Assembly: GCF_003112515.1 (NCBI RefSeq)
Contig: NZ_BEVZ01000006.1
Span: 543,198 to 607,197, forward strand
Direction of reading: 5' to 3'
DNA length: 64,000 nt
Source of the DNA: Streptomyces fragilis
GTDB lineage: Bacteria > Actinomycetota > Actinomycetes > Streptomycetales > Streptomycetaceae
Each line of letters starts with the position of its first letter. Positions within the stretch are counted from its first letter, which is position 1. Below are positions 8,103-17,500 of the stretch, piece by piece. The position numbers were made by a program, and so were the translations under genes. Below the pieces are notes generated by a model, which was not told where the DNA came from, did not search any database, and saw only the letters and a program-made list of their open reading frames with translations.

Positions 8103-9148
8103 CCGCCCCGAAGGACACCGCCATGGACCCCCTCATCCGGCTCGACCACGTCCACGTCCGGCACCGGGCGCGCAGCGGCGGGCTCTTCCGCCGGGACGCC
8201 GTGCACGCCCTGACCGACGCCACGCTGGAGGTGCGGCGCGGCGAGATCCTGGGCCTGGTCGGCGAGTCCGGCTGCGGCAAGTCCACGCTGGCCCGTGTGG
8301 TGACCGGCCTGCAGCGCCCGACCGAGGGCCGGGTGCGCTTCCGCGGCGAGGACCTGTGGGGCATGACCGCCGCGGACCGCCGCGAGCGGTTCGGCCAGGC
8401 CGTCGGCGTGGTCTTCCAGGACCCGTCCACCGCGCTGAACCCCCGCCTGTCCGTCCGGCAGATCCTGCGGGACCCGCTGGACGTGCACCGCCGGGGGACC
8501 CGCGCCGAGCGGGAGAGCCGCGTCGAGGAACTGCTCGACCTGGTCGGCCTGCCCGGCCACACCCTGGAGGCGCTGCCCGGACAGCTCTCCGGCGGCCAGC
8601 GCCAGCGGGTGGCCATCGCCCGGGCCCTCGCCCTGGAGCCGGAGCTGATCGTCGCCGACGAGCCGACCAGCGCCCTGGACGTGTCGGTGCGCGCCCAGGT
8701 CCTCAACCTGCTGGTCGACCTGCGGGCGCGCCTGGGCCTCGGCATGGTGTTCATCTCGCACGACGTGCAGACGGTGCGGTACCTGGCCGACCGCATCGCG
8801 GTGCTGTACCTGGGGCGGGTCGTCGAGGAGGGCGGGGCCGCGCGGGTCACCGGCGCCCCGCGCCACCCGTACACCGAGGCCCTGCTGTCCGCCACGCCCA
8901 GCCTGCTGGAGCGCCCCGAGCGCATCGTGCTGCACGGCCCGGTGCCCTCGGCCACCAACCCGCCCTCCGGCTGCCCGTTCCGGACCCGCTGCTGGAAGGC
9001 GGACGACGCCTGCGCGACGGTCTTCCCGGCGGCAACGGAGGGGGTGGACGGTCACCGCTGGCACTGCGTCCACCCCCAGCCGGGCGACGGGGCCGCCCCG
9101 GAGCCCTCCCCTGCGGGGGCCGCCGCCGTCACCACCACCACGGGCTGA
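8099..9148 (+). CDS. ABC transporter ATP-binding protein, DppF-like
   Basis: Second ATPase subunit of the importer (349 aa). Walker A GESGCGKS (near 55), Q-loop VVFQDPSTALNPR, signature LSGGQRQR (near 163), Walker B LIVADEPTSALD and switch ISHD are all intact. The tail has the family Cys cluster (CPFRTRCWKADDAC). The start ATG overlaps the previous stop by 4 nt; the extra upstream reading frame lies inside the preceding gene and is not used. Together with the fused protein it supplies two distinct nucleotide-binding sites, as in Dpp/Opp systems. Its reading frame closes with a Val/Thr-rich tail just before a repeat tract. Confidence 0.93.
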   Translation: MTAPKDTAMDPLIRLDHVHVRHRARSGGLFRRDAVHALTDATLEVRRGEILGLVGESGCGKSTLARVVTGLQRPTEGRVRFRGEDLWGMTAADRRERFGQAVGVVFQDPSTALNPRLSVRQILRDPLDVHRRGTRAERESRVEELLDLVGLPGHTLEALPGQLSGGQRQRVAIARALALEPELIVADEPTSALDVSVRAQVLNLLVDLRARLGLGMVFISHDVQTVRYLADRIAVLYLGRVVEEGGAARVTGAPRHPYTEALLSATPSLLERPERIVLHGPVPSATNPPSGCPFRTRCWKADDACATVFPAATEGVDGHRWHCVHPQPGDGAAPEPSPAGAAAVTTTTG

Positions 9149-9186
9149 CGCCGCCCGGCGCGGGGGCGGGGTCGGGAGTCCGTTTC

Positions 9187-9524
9187 CCGTGCCCCCTCCC
9201 GCGGGCGGAGGTGCGTTACCCTCCCCGCTCCCGCGGGCGGAGGTCCGTTCCCCTCCCCCCTCCCGCGGGCGGAGGTGCGTTTCCCCTCCCCCGCCCCCGC
9301 GGGCGGAGGTGCGTTACCCCTCCCCGCTCCCACGGGCGGGGGTGCGTTCCCCGTCCCCGCCCCCGCGGGCGGGGGTCCGTTTCCCCTCCCCGCCCCGCGG
9401 GCGGAGGTGCGTTACCCGTCCCCGCCCCCGCGGGCGGGGATCCGTTTCCCCTCCCCGCCCCGCGGGCGGGGGTCCGTTTCCCCTCCCCGCCCCGCGGGCG
9501 GAGGTGCGTTTCGCGTCCCTGGTG
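9187..9524. repeat. about ten tandem 32-35-bp GC-rich hairpin-forming repeats
   Basis: Ten head-to-tail degenerate copies with consensus near CCCCGCGGGCGGAGG then TGCGTTWCCCCTCCCCG. The best units hold the 16-nt inverted repeat CCCCCGCGGGCGGGGG. Units differ by substitutions (TGCG/TCCG, AGG/GGG) and 1-2-nt indels. They fill the first half of the gene-free stretch 9149-9754 between the importer and nagB. Several frames stay open through them only because the GC-rich units lack stop codons; no frame looks like a protein. The rest of the gap (9525-9754) should hold the nagB promoter, but I see no DasR-type operator. Confidence 0.85.
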
Positions 9525-9754
9525 CGGCAGGCAAAGGACCCCGTGTGGAGGGGCATCACGCCGGCGATCCGGAGGCGCTTCGTCACCCGCGTCCAGCGGG
9601 CGGGAGGGGCCTCGTGCCCGCGGCGGGGGTCCCCAGCCCGCTTCCCCGGCCGGGAGAGCCGCGCACGCGGCGCCCGGCCGACGCCCCACGACGCACCACT
9701 CACCGTTCCGGGTCCGGCCGACCACCGGACCCCTCACCGATCGGCAGGACCCGC

Positions 9755-10699
9755 ATGGAAGTCGTCATCGTTCCGGACGCGGAGACCGGCGGCCGCTTCG
9801 TCGCCGAGGGCATCGCCCGGCTGGTCGGGCTCAAGCCCGACGCGCTGCTCGGCGTGGCCACCGGCTCCACCCCGCTGCCCGTCTACCGGGCGCTCGCCGC
9901 CCTGGTGTCCGGGGGTGAGGCGGACCTCTCGCGGGTGCGGATCGCCCAGCTGGACGAGTACGTGGGGCTGCCCGCCAGGCACCCGGAATCGTACCGGTCC
10001 GTCCTGGCACGGGAGGTACTGGAGCCGCTGGGTCTGGGCCCGGAGGCGTTCCTCGGGCCGGACACCACCGCGGCCGACCTCCCTGCGGCGTGCCGGGCCT
10101 ACGAGCAGGCGCTCGCGGCGGCCGGCGGGGTGGACCTGCAGCTCCTGGGCATCGGCGGCGACGGCCACATCGGCTTCAACGAGCCCTGCTCGTCGCTCGC
10201 CTCCCGCACCCGCATCAAAACGCTCACCGAGCGCACCCGCGGCGACAACGCGCGGTTCTTCGGCGGGGACGTCGAACAGGTGCCGCGCCACGTCGTCACC
10301 CAGGGCGTCGGCACGATCCTGGAGGCCCGACACGTGGTGCTGCTGGCCACCGGTGCGGGCAAGGCCGAGGCGCTGGCCGCGGCGGTCGAGGGACCGCTCG
10401 CCGCCCGCTGCCCGGCCTCGGCGCTCCAACTGCACCCGCACGTCACGGTGGTGGCCGACGAGGCGGCCGCCTCCCGGCTGGACCTGGCGGACTACTTCCG
10501 TCACGTCCTCGCCGGGAAGCCCGCCTGGCAGGCGCTCCGGCCCTTCGGCCCGTCCGACGGCGCGCACGGTTCTCGGGCGCGACCGGGTGACGGTCACGGC
10601 CGATCGGGCACCGGGTCCAGGGTGAGCATCATGTCCAGCGACAGGGACCCGTCCGCCTCCTCGAAGGCACCCACCGTCCGGAAGCCGTTCTTCTCGTAG
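9755..10699 (+). CDS. nagB: glucosamine-6-phosphate deaminase with C-terminal extension
   Basis: Converts glucosamine-6-phosphate to fructose-6-phosphate plus ammonia, the last step of amino-sugar and sialic acid catabolism. Start ATG 9755 gives the standard N-terminus (MEVVIVPDAE). Motifs: ATGSTPLPVY, catalytic region LDEYVGLP (Asp67), GGDGHIGFNEP (His138, Glu143) and TQGVGTILEARHV. The conserved protein ends near residue 261 (KPAWQAL), the normal family length, but the frame continues 53 residues (314 aa in total) through low-complexity sequence antisense to the acetyltransferase gene. The ancestral stop has probably been lost. The active site is complete, so activity is likely. Confidence 0.92.
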   Translation: MEVVIVPDAETGGRFVAEGIARLVGLKPDALLGVATGSTPLPVYRALAALVSGGEADLSRVRIAQLDEYVGLPARHPESYRSVLAREVLEPLGLGPEAFLGPDTTAADLPAACRAYEQALAAAGGVDLQLLGIGGDGHIGFNEPCSSLASRTRIKTLTERTRGDNARFFGGDVEQVPRHVVTQGVGTILEARHVVLLATGAGKAEALAAAVEGPLAARCPASALQLHPHVTVVADEAAASRLDLADYFRHVLAGKPAWQALRPFGPSDGAHGSRARPGDGHGRSGTGSRVSIMSSDRDPSASSKAPTVRKPFFS

Positions 10700-11244
10700 T
10701 AGCGGACGGCGCGCGGGTTGTCGGCGCGGACGCCGCCCCACAGGATGATCCTCGTCCTCCCGAGGCGTCGGGCGACCTCCTCGACCAGCGGGAGAACGAG
10801 CGTCCCGAGGCCCCGGTCCTGGTGGTCGTCGGCCGGCGTGATGCCGAAGCGGCAGTCGGTGGTCGCGGTCAGGCGGACGCCCGCGTCCCGGTAGCGCGCG
10901 ACGTCCGTCGGCGTCAGGTCGAGGCTGTGCTCGAGAAGGCCGACGATCCTGCCGGACGCGACGTCCTCGAGGACCAGCCTGAGCTTGTCGTAGCGCGCGA
11001 TCGCGTCACACACCTCCCGGGCGGTCGCGAGGCCGTAGCCGTCGAACGTGCTGAACCGCCTCGATGCGGCGGACATGGCCGCGAGGAAGCCGGCCAGGCC
11101 CGCCGCGTCGGCGTGTACGAGGGGACGAAGGACGAGCTCCGCACCGTCACGGGCCCGCAAGCGGCAGGTCAGGCACAGCGGGTCCGCGGCGATGCCCGTC
11201 AGTGTGAGCACCTCGGCGGCCTCACTCCCCGCGTCGCGCGTCAC
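10594..11244 (-). CDS. GNAT-family N-acetyltransferase
   Basis: Acetyl-CoA-dependent acetyltransferase of 216 aa, substrate unknown. The acyl-CoA-binding region is seen as DRGLGTLVLPLVEEVARRLG (a variant of R/Q-x-x-G-x-G/A), followed by the late motif NPRAVRYYEKNGFRTVG. The start GTG at 11244 overlaps the stop of the upstream acetyltransferase (GTGA), so the two are co-translated. The 3' end overlaps the extended tail of nagB by 106 bp on the opposite strand. Confidence 0.85.
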   Translation of the reverse strand: MTRDAGSEAAEVLTLTGIAADPLCLTCRLRARDGAELVLRPLVHADAAGLAGFLAAMSAASRRFSTFDGYGLATAREVCDAIARYDKLRLVLEDVASGRIVGLLEHSLDLTPTDVARYRDAGVRLTATTDCRFGITPADDHQDRGLGTLVLPLVEEVARRLGRTRIILWGGVRADNPRAVRYYEKNGFRTVGAFEEADGSLSLDMMLTLDPVPDRP

Positions 11245-11729
11245 GCCAGGTCCTTGCGCATCATGGTGCACATCGTCTCGTGCCGGCGCAGAGTCCCGTC
11301 GGGGGCCTGCACGTCCCACGCGTCGGGTCGGCGGTCGTAGGCACGGTAGCCAAGCCTCTCGTACAGGGCGCGAGCACGATCGTTGCCGTCCTCCACACCC
11401 AGCTCCGCCTGCCGCAGCCCTCGGTCCCTGATCCGCTGTTCCGCGGCCTCGACGAGGACCGTGCCCACGCCGCAGGACTGCAGCGCGGGGTGGACGGCGA
11501 GTTGCCACAGCGTGCCCACGCCGTCCTTGGCCCGGTAGTCGACACCGCCCTTGGCGATCGGGACGTCGGCGCGGGCGCAGACCGCCAGATAGTCCACCTC
11601 GCCGAGCCGCCTGCGTTCCAACTGCTCTCCCACCACGGCGAGATGGCGGGCGGAGCCGGCCCAACCGCACGCCGCCAGATCCGCGTGCACCAGGTCGCGT
11701 ACGGTCAACCCCAAGGTCAGAGTGATCAC
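11241..11729 (-). CDS. GNAT-family N-acetyltransferase
   Basis: Small acetyltransferase (162 aa) starting at GTG 11729, which has GGAGG 8 nt upstream. Longer in-frame extension upstream has weaker support. The acetyl-CoA motif is LAVHPALQSCGVGTVLVEAAEQRIRDRG, followed by ALYERLGYRAY, both typical of GNAT proteins. It is first in a two-gene operon with another GNAT gene. The promoter region is shared with the divergent kinase gene at 11869. The substrate cannot be told from sequence. Confidence 0.87.
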   Translation of the reverse strand: MITLTLGLTVRDLVHADLAACGWAGSARHLAVVGEQLERRRLGEVDYLAVCARADVPIAKGGVDYRAKDGVGTLWQLAVHPALQSCGVGTVLVEAAEQRIRDRGLRQAELGVEDGNDRARALYERLGYRAYDRRPDAWDVQAPDGTLRRHETMCTMMRKDLA

Positions 11730-11868
11730 TTGACCCACCTCCGACGAGTCAGGATCCTCCCCCGCCTCGAACCGGTGCAACGCGAATTCCGCGTGGCGCA
11801 CCACCCCCTCCGGGCTGCCCCGTACTGGAAGGATGGACGGGACACGCGCAGGAAAGGGGGCGGCGTCC

Positions 11869-12473
11869 ATGAAGGACACGCCGGAGGACGGCATCGCGGG
11901 CGAGGCCACCGCGGTGCGGGCAGGCCTCGTGGTGCTCGTCGGCCCGCCGGCCTCGGGCAAGAGCAGCTTCGTCCGGGCCCTGGTCGCACGTGGGCTCCTC
12001 GAGGAGGACGCCGTGGTGTCCAGCGACGGCATCCGCGCGGAACTGTTCGGCACGTCGCCTTCCGAAGCGCACACCGACACGGCGGACGCGCAGATCTTCC
12101 AGGTACGTGACCGACGGATCGCCGACCGGCTCGCCGACGGACGGACGGCGGTCGCCGAGTCCACGAACGTCACCCCGCAGGCGCGCACCCGCCTGATCGC
12201 CATCGCCAGGCGCTTCGACGCTCCGGTGACCGTGCTGCGCTTCGACCCCGGCCTCGATGTCCTCCTCGCGCAGCAGGCGGGGCGGGGCCGCACCGACGTG
12301 AGCGCCACCGACGTCCACACCGCCGCGGCGGTCATGGCCCGGCACGCCGGGGCCGACAGCTGCGCACCGAAGGCGCACACGCCGTTCACGACGTCCCCGG
12401 CCGCCGTCAAGGGGTCACCCCCGCCGAGGCCGCGGCGCGCTTCTCCGTCGCGAGGTGCTGGAGGAACGGCTGA
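11869..12473 (+). CDS. P-loop small-molecule/RNA kinase-like ATPase, frameshifted near its end
   Basis: Zeta-toxin/PNKP-like P-loop kinase fold: Walker A GPPASGKSS (near residues 28-36), a DGIRAELFG substrate helix, and STNVTPQARTRLIAIAR in the lid region. The reading frame from ATG 11869 breaks at about 12359. A missing base turns the expected ADRLRTEGAHAVHDVP-like continuation into another frame, which then ends at TGA 12471-12473, right at a strong terminator (12472-12502). If the break is real, translation instead runs on to 12603 with about 80 unrelated residues, through the terminator and into the ohr gene. It is either a recent mutation or a sequencing error. Only about the last 36 residues are affected. 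Substrate unknown. Confidence 0.7.
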
Positions 12474-12502
12474 CGCCCCCGGCCGCGGGGGCCGGGGGCG
12501 TC
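12472..12502. terminator. perfect 13-bp hairpin between kinase gene and ohr
   Basis: Stem 12472-12484 pairs with 12490-12502 without mismatch around a 5-nt loop. Its position at the shifted-frame stop codon of the kinase and shortly after the end of ohr suggests a bidirectional terminator. It also argues that the kinase gene originally ended at 12473. Confidence 0.75.
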
Positions 12503-12551
12503 GGCCGCAGGTCGACGGGGCGTCGAGGGACGGCCGCCCGCGGGAACGCGC

Positions 12552-12965
12552 CTACTCGATGACGAGGTCCACCGGGATGTTGCCGCGGGTGGCGTTGGAG
12601 TAGGGGCAGACCTGATGGGCCTGCTCGACGAGCTTGCGGCCGGTCTCCTCGTCCACCGACTCGGGCAGCTCGATGCGCAGCGTGACGGCCAGGGCGAAGC
12701 CGACGCCCTCCTTGCCTATCGACACCTCGCCGGTGACCGCGGCGTCCGAGACGTCGATCTTGGCCTGCCGGCCGACCGCGCCCAGCGCGCTGGCGAAACA
12801 GGCGGCGTACCCGGCCGCGAAGAGCTGCTCGGGGTTGGTCCCCTCACCGTTGCCGCCCAGCTCACGCGGCGGCGCCAGCTGGACGTCCAGCTTTCCGTCG
12901 GAGGCGACCGCGCGGCCGTCCCGGCCGTGCGTGGCGGTGGCGACTGCGGTGTAGAGCGCGTCCAT
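12552..12965 (-). CDS. ohr: organic hydroperoxide resistance protein, Ohr (OsmC family)
   Basis: Thiol peroxidase of 137 aa that reduces organic hydroperoxides in the cytoplasm. The start ATG at 12965 gives the classic Ohr N-terminus (MDALYTAVATATHGRDG). The catalytic cysteine lies in YAACFASAL (Cys56) and the resolving cysteine in CPYSNATRGN (Cys120); the C-terminus IPVDLVIE is canonical. The upstream in-frame residues cross the operator and are not part of the protein. It is divergent from its regulator ohrR, with a palindromic operator between them. Confidence 0.96.
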   Translation of the reverse strand: MDALYTAVATATHGRDGRAVASDGKLDVQLAPPRELGGNGEGTNPEQLFAAGYAACFASALGAVGRQAKIDVSDAAVTGEVSIGKEGVGFALAVTLRIELPESVDEETGRKLVEQAHQVCPYSNATRGNIPVDLVIE

Positions 12966-13025
12966 GTGCGTGCCTTCCCCAGGTGTTCCCGCGGTCGGAC
13001 GACCGCGGCACGACCAAGTGAAGCA

Positions 13026-13045
13026 CACAATTCAGTTGTGCACAA
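13026..13045. promoter_or_regulatory. OhrR operator between ohr and ohrR
   Basis: Two overlapping inverted repeats: CACAA-N5-TTGTG (13026-13040) and the perfect palindrome TTGTGCACAA (13036-13045). OhrR proteins bind AT-rich ACAATT/AATTGT palindromes in such divergent regions, so the assignment is strong although no footprint is available. Confidence 0.75.
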
Positions 13046-13085
13046 TCAAAATGCGTGCGGCTCGTTCTTGGCTAGGCTTGTTCCC

Positions 13086-13640
13086 ATGAGCCACCAGGAG
13101 TCCCGCCCCACCGAAGCCGGCCGCCCCGCCGCCGGCCCCGGCGACGTCGCCCCCGGCGTCGAGGACGACTTCCTCGTCCTGGACCGCCAGATCTGCTTCT
13201 CCCTGAACGCGGCCTCGCGGGCCTTCAACGGCGTCTACCGCGTCGTACTCAAGGAGCTCGGACTCACCTACCCCCAGTACCTCGTGATGCTGGTGCTGTG
13301 GGAGCACGGCACGACGCCGGTGAAGGGCCTGGGCGAGCGTCTGCGGCTCGACTCCGGCACGCTGTCCCCCCTGCTCAAGCGCCTGGAGGCGGCGGGGCTG
13401 GTGCGCCGCGAGCGCTCGGCCGAGGACGAACGGTCGGTCCAGATCCACCTGACCCCCGACGGCGAGGCCCTGCGGGACCGGGCTCGCCGGGTGCCGCTCC
13501 GCATCGCCGCGGCCACCGGCCTCGGCCACCAGGACGCCCTCGCGCTGCGCGCCCTGCTCGACGGGCTGACCGAGGCGCTCGACGACTTCACCCGGACGGA
13601 AGCCGTCGCGGACCCTTCCCCTCCGGGGACGGTTCGCTGA
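13086..13640 (+). CDS. ohrR: MarR-family peroxide-sensing regulator OhrR
   Basis: Represses ohr and its own gene until its reactive cysteine is oxidised by organic hydroperoxides. The protein is 184 aa from ATG 13086. The conserved sensing cysteine is Cys37 in LDRQICFSLNAASRAF. A MarR winged helix follows (TPVKGLGERLRLDSGTLSPLLKRLEAAGLVRR) with the wing RSAEDERSVQIHLT. The N-terminus is longer than in Bacillus OhrR by about 20 Pro/Gly/Ala-rich residues. It is divergent from ohr across the operator at 13026-13045. Confidence 0.95.
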   Translation: MSHQESRPTEAGRPAAGPGDVAPGVEDDFLVLDRQICFSLNAASRAFNGVYRVVLKELGLTYPQYLVMLVLWEHGTTPVKGLGERLRLDSGTLSPLLKRLEAAGLVRRERSAEDERSVQIHLTPDGEALRDRARRVPLRIAAATGLGHQDALALRALLDGLTEALDDFTRTEAVADPSPPGTVR

Positions 13641-13648
13641 TCAGCCTG

Positions 13649-14266
13649 TCAGCACCCGGGCACCGGAGCCACGGCCAGCACCGTGCTCATCGGCAATTGC
13701 GTGATCTTCCGGTCCCGCACCGCACCGGTGAGCAGCCGCAGGGTCTTCCCGTCCGACGCCGCAAGCCGTCCGCACACCGCGCCGCTGGACGTCGTCACCC
13801 GGACGCTCGCACCGGAGGCCGGGTCCGGACCCGCGTCCCGGTACGTCGTCCAGGCCACCCCGACGGATGACGCCACGAGCAGAACCCCGGCAACGAAGCA
13901 GCCGACGGCCAGGACCAGAGCCCGCTGGGAGTCCTTCGCCTCCTGCTTCGTCCACCCCTCCAGATCCGCACCGTTGGTCACGATGTCCTCGGCGCGGCGC
14001 CCATGGCTGGCGCGCACGGCGAGCAGGGTCCCGGCCACAAGGAGCAGGAAGCCGGTGGCGATGAGGCAGCTCGCCAGGGTCACCGCCCACGAGGGCAGAC
14101 CCGTGAAGGTCTCGCGCCCCTTGAGGACGAGAACTGCCGTGAGCAGCCCGGTCAGCCCGGTGAGGCCGTTGCGCCAGCCCTCCGCCTGCCTGCGGACGAT
14201 GTCGAGCTGCTGAAAGGGGAGCTCGTCGGCGAGGTTCTGCCACCTGCTTTCCGGGCGCTGGGTCAC
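13649..14266 (-). CDS. predicted three-helix membrane protein, caspase-GHKL operon
   Basis: No family recognised (205 aa). Three hydrophobic helices are visible: about 36-52 (GLTGLTGLLTAVLVL), 60-86 (WAVTLASCLIATGFLLLVAG) and about 117-141 (ALVLAVGCFVAGVLLVASS). An extracellular or periplasm-side C-terminal domain of about 60 residues follows. The GTG at 14266 overlaps the previous stop (GTGA), making it the third gene of a tight operon with the zinc-ribbon protein and the caspase/GHKL protein. By analogy with other caspase-linked conflict systems it could be a membrane effector or anchor, but nothing in the sequence shows pore formation. Confidence 0.75.
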   Translation of the reverse strand: MTQRPESRWQNLADELPFQQLDIVRRQAEGWRNGLTGLTGLLTAVLVLKGRETFTGLPSWAVTLASCLIATGFLLLVAGTLLAVRASHGRRAEDIVTNGADLEGWTKQEAKDSQRALVLAVGCFVAGVLLVASSVGVAWTTYRDAGPDPASGASVRVTTSSGAVCGRLAASDGKTLRLLTGAVRDRKITQLPMSTVLAVAPVPGC

Positions 14267-14571
14267 GACCTGTCCACCTGCCAGTGGGCGCCGCAACCGA
14301 CTTCCTTCTCGACGTCGGGACGCCCGGCGTGGCGGACACCGCACTCGCACAGCACCCTGATCGGCTTCGCGGAGCCGCCGGACGACCCGACGCCCTTCGT
14401 CGATCCGGGGATCGCCGCAGGGTAGGTCCTGGAGAAGGTGCCCATGCATCGCGGACACGGGCCGGAGAAGACCAGGCCACCGTCCCCGTCCGTGGTCAAG
14501 GGCGTCTGCTGCGGCCCCATGGGCGCGTTCTCCCAGCCGAGCCGCTTGCGGTGCCGCGGTGTGGCCATCAT
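14263..14571 (-). CDS. small zinc-ribbon-like protein, caspase-GHKL operon
   Basis: A 102-aa protein with Cys pairs suited to metal binding: CPRC near residue 39, CECG near 75, and a further CG with a nearby His (GCGAHW) near the end. The ATG at 14571 has AAGGAG upstream and overlaps the stop of the caspase/GHKL gene by ATGA. Its own stop overlaps the membrane-protein start by GTGA. No known family was recognised. An adaptor or sensor linking the large enzyme to the membrane protein is one possibility suggested only by the gene order. Confidence 0.75.
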   Translation of the reverse strand: MMATPRHRKRLGWENAPMGPQQTPLTTDGDGGLVFSGPCPRCMGTFSRTYPAAIPGSTKGVGSSGGSAKPIRVLCECGVRHAGRPDVEKEVGCGAHWQVDRS

Positions 14572-17500
14572 GTCTCCTTCGTCCGTACAGGTGCGCTCGG
14601 GATCTCCAGACCGAACATGGGTGCGTACAGCCGCAGCCGTTCCCGGACCCACTCCGTGTCGTCAGGACGGCCGATGACCCTGGCGCACCAGGCGATGCGC
14701 CCCTCGCCGACCGGACCCTCGAACGCCGGCGCCTGTCCGTCTCCGGCAAAGCTGAGGATGATGGCGTCCTCCCAGGAGGGAACACCCAGGTCGTCGTCCG
14801 GTTCGGTGAAGCACAGGGTCATGCCGAACGGGCGGTACGCGGCCAGCATCCGGTGGACGGACCGAGGAGTACGGCCGAGGCGCAGCGCGGCGCGGAGGAG
14901 CGTGAGCGGGTCGACGTCCGTGGGTGCGGCGGGCAGGCTCCCGTCCCCGTCCCGGGAGAGGATCCACAGGTCGTCCTCGGTGGGCCTGCGACCCAGCGCC
15001 TTCTCCGTGACACCGTCGAGTTCCGGAAGGTCGACGCCGAGTTCCCCGAACGGCCGCAGGGCGCTCATGGCCTCGTACAGGGTCAGGTCCTCGAGGTAGG
15101 CGAGTCGCGCGACGGACAGCGGTGTCACTTCCCGCCAATCCGTCTCCGTGAAGGCGCTGCCGAGGTCCGCGGCACCGTTGAGCGCGGTCCACAGGGCCGG
15201 GGTGACTTCGATTCGGGCCAGGGCTTCCGACGGCTGGACGGTCAGCGGCACGTCCCATCGTGCCGATACCCGGGCGGCGCGTTCGAGCGCCTCTCCCACC
15301 GTCAGTCTGTGCTGGGCTGCGAACCAGAGGAGTTTGCCCGCGTCGATCTCCCAGCTGTCCACGTAGGCGAGTCGGTCCTCCTCCCGGGTGTGCAGGGCTC
15401 CCGTGACGAGGGCCCACACGTCCGGGTCGACATCGCCGTCCTGCAGGTCTTGCAGTGCCGCCGGCGCGACGGGACAGCGCACGCCCAGTTCGTGCAGGAC
15501 CTCGAACCCCTTGCGGAGTTGTTCCTTGGGACGGCGCCTGACTCTGTGCAGTGCCTCTGCCCTGACGTGCTCGCTCCCTTCGGGAAGCTCCAACCCCGCC
15601 TGGGTGGACGGGAGGTCGGCCAGCCATTCCGGAGGGCGGACACCGATGTCGCTGATCACCGGAACACCGGTCAGCTCCAAGGGTTCTTGGAGTTGCGTCA
15701 CCACCTCGAGGACGTCCCCCATGGGCACTTGGGCACCGGCCGCCGCACGGGCGATGTCGAAGCCGCTCACCGTGCCGTCCTCCAGGAACCCGTGGAAGTC
15801 CATGAGCCGCTCGGCCAGGGACCTGGACGCGGGGGTGAGCGTCTCCCTCACGTCCAGGTATCCCAGCAGTCTCCGCACGTGAGCCGGAATGCCGAGACCT
15901 TCGTAGCGTTCGGCCCAGTCGCGCAGCGCCTTGGGCCCCTGCAGAGCTTCGCGCCTCGAGACCACCAGGTTGTTCCAGATCGCGTCATTGGCACGGGGCG
16001 TGTTGTCGGCCAGGTGCTCCGGCAGCGCGGGAAGTGGGCCGAAACAGCTCTCCGGAAAGTCGTCGAGCTCCGCCCAGAGCTCCCCCAGGGGGATCCTGCA
16101 CCTGGCCGCCACGCCCACGAGGACGTGCCACGGCCAGGAATCGTGCTGCTTCCGGGAGAGCAATTGTCCCCTGAGCTCCTGGGTCGCGAGGATGCGCGCC
16201 AGGTCCGTGCTCATCGGAAGACCTGGCGGGACGAGCAGATCGTAGTCGCGTCCCAGCACGGTGCGCCGCCATCCCAGGACGGCCCGTTGCGTGTCCTCCA
16301 CGGGGAGCCAGACGACGGCTGTCCCTCTCGCTGTCAGCTGGTAACTCGCTGTCATCCCGAAGTCCGGACGCACGGAGAGGAGGAACCAGTCGGCTGCGCT
16401 GGTCTCCGCGGCGAGCAGCCGGGCCCGCGATCCGGCACGTGGACTGAGCGCTGCCCTGAGATCGGCGTACAGACCGCCCTGGTTCGCGGCCATCATGTTG
16501 AGCGTGGTCGTGATCCACGGACGTCTGGCCTGGTCGCGGGTCTCCTGTCCCAGGACGGCGCTTCGCCACCCTTGCAGTTCGTCGGCGAACGAGAAGGCCT
16601 GCAGGACCGCAGGAAGCTCTCCGGTCGTGAGCAGGGTCGCGTCGGCCGGGCACCAGCCTATGTCGGAGAGATGGAAGACCCCGCCCTGGCCCGAAGCCCC
16701 CTCCTGAGCGGACTCGTCGTCCTGGCGCAGGCTCTCCGCCCGCAGCGGACGGTCCGAGAACACCCGGAGCAGGTCGTCCCCCAGCCGCGGCGCTTCCTGG
16801 CCGAAGCGCAGGAGCCAGGGCAGCGTGACGGTCGGCCAGGAGGCCAGTTCCGGCAGATGGGCAGTAAGGAGGGCCGTGACTTTGTTCCGGTTCCAGCTCT
16901 GCACCTCGTTGCGGCTCACGCTCAGCGTCAGGTCGCGTTGATCACGTACGTTCACCACGCAGCCGAAGGTCTGCTGCGTGGTGGCGATCCCGTCCGCGAG
17001 CAGCCGGCCGTCGCCGTCCACCCACCACAGTTCCCCCGGCGCGCCGTCGACCGGAAGGACGCTCCGTACCACGCCGTCAGGGATGCGCAGTTCCTGACTC
17101 CTCCACAGGACGTGGTGCCCGGTCGACTCGTCCTCCACCCTGGTGTCGAACTCGCTGTACCAGAGCAGGTCGCCGAGCGTACGACTCGCCGAGACGCCTC
17201 CTGTCGGCTCGTCCGCCTGGTCGTTCGACAGATACAGACGGATCAGTGTGCCACCGTTCTGCACCTTGGAGGCGTCGTCGTTGTCGTACCGGGCAGGACC
17301 GATGCGGAACAGGGTCGCCGTGCCCACGATGTGGGCCTGGAGCGGCTCCCCGGTCGTCTGGCCGTGGATGTTGGTGGGCCGGGTGACCACCGTGATCTCG
17401 TCGGCCAGCATGAAGTAGCTGAGGACTCCGATCCCGAACCGGCTGTTGAAGCGGGCCTCGATGCCGGCTTCCTGCCACTCGCCGAGTTCGTGCTGGAACG

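Noticed and set aside
9187..9524. CRISPR array
   Set aside because: The units abut each other with no unique spacers, are degenerate, and no cas gene is present.
9149..9754. Several long open frames in the repeat tract before nagB
   Set aside because: They exist only because the GC-rich repeat unit lacks stop codons. Products are Pro/Arg/Gly-rich repeats in all frames.
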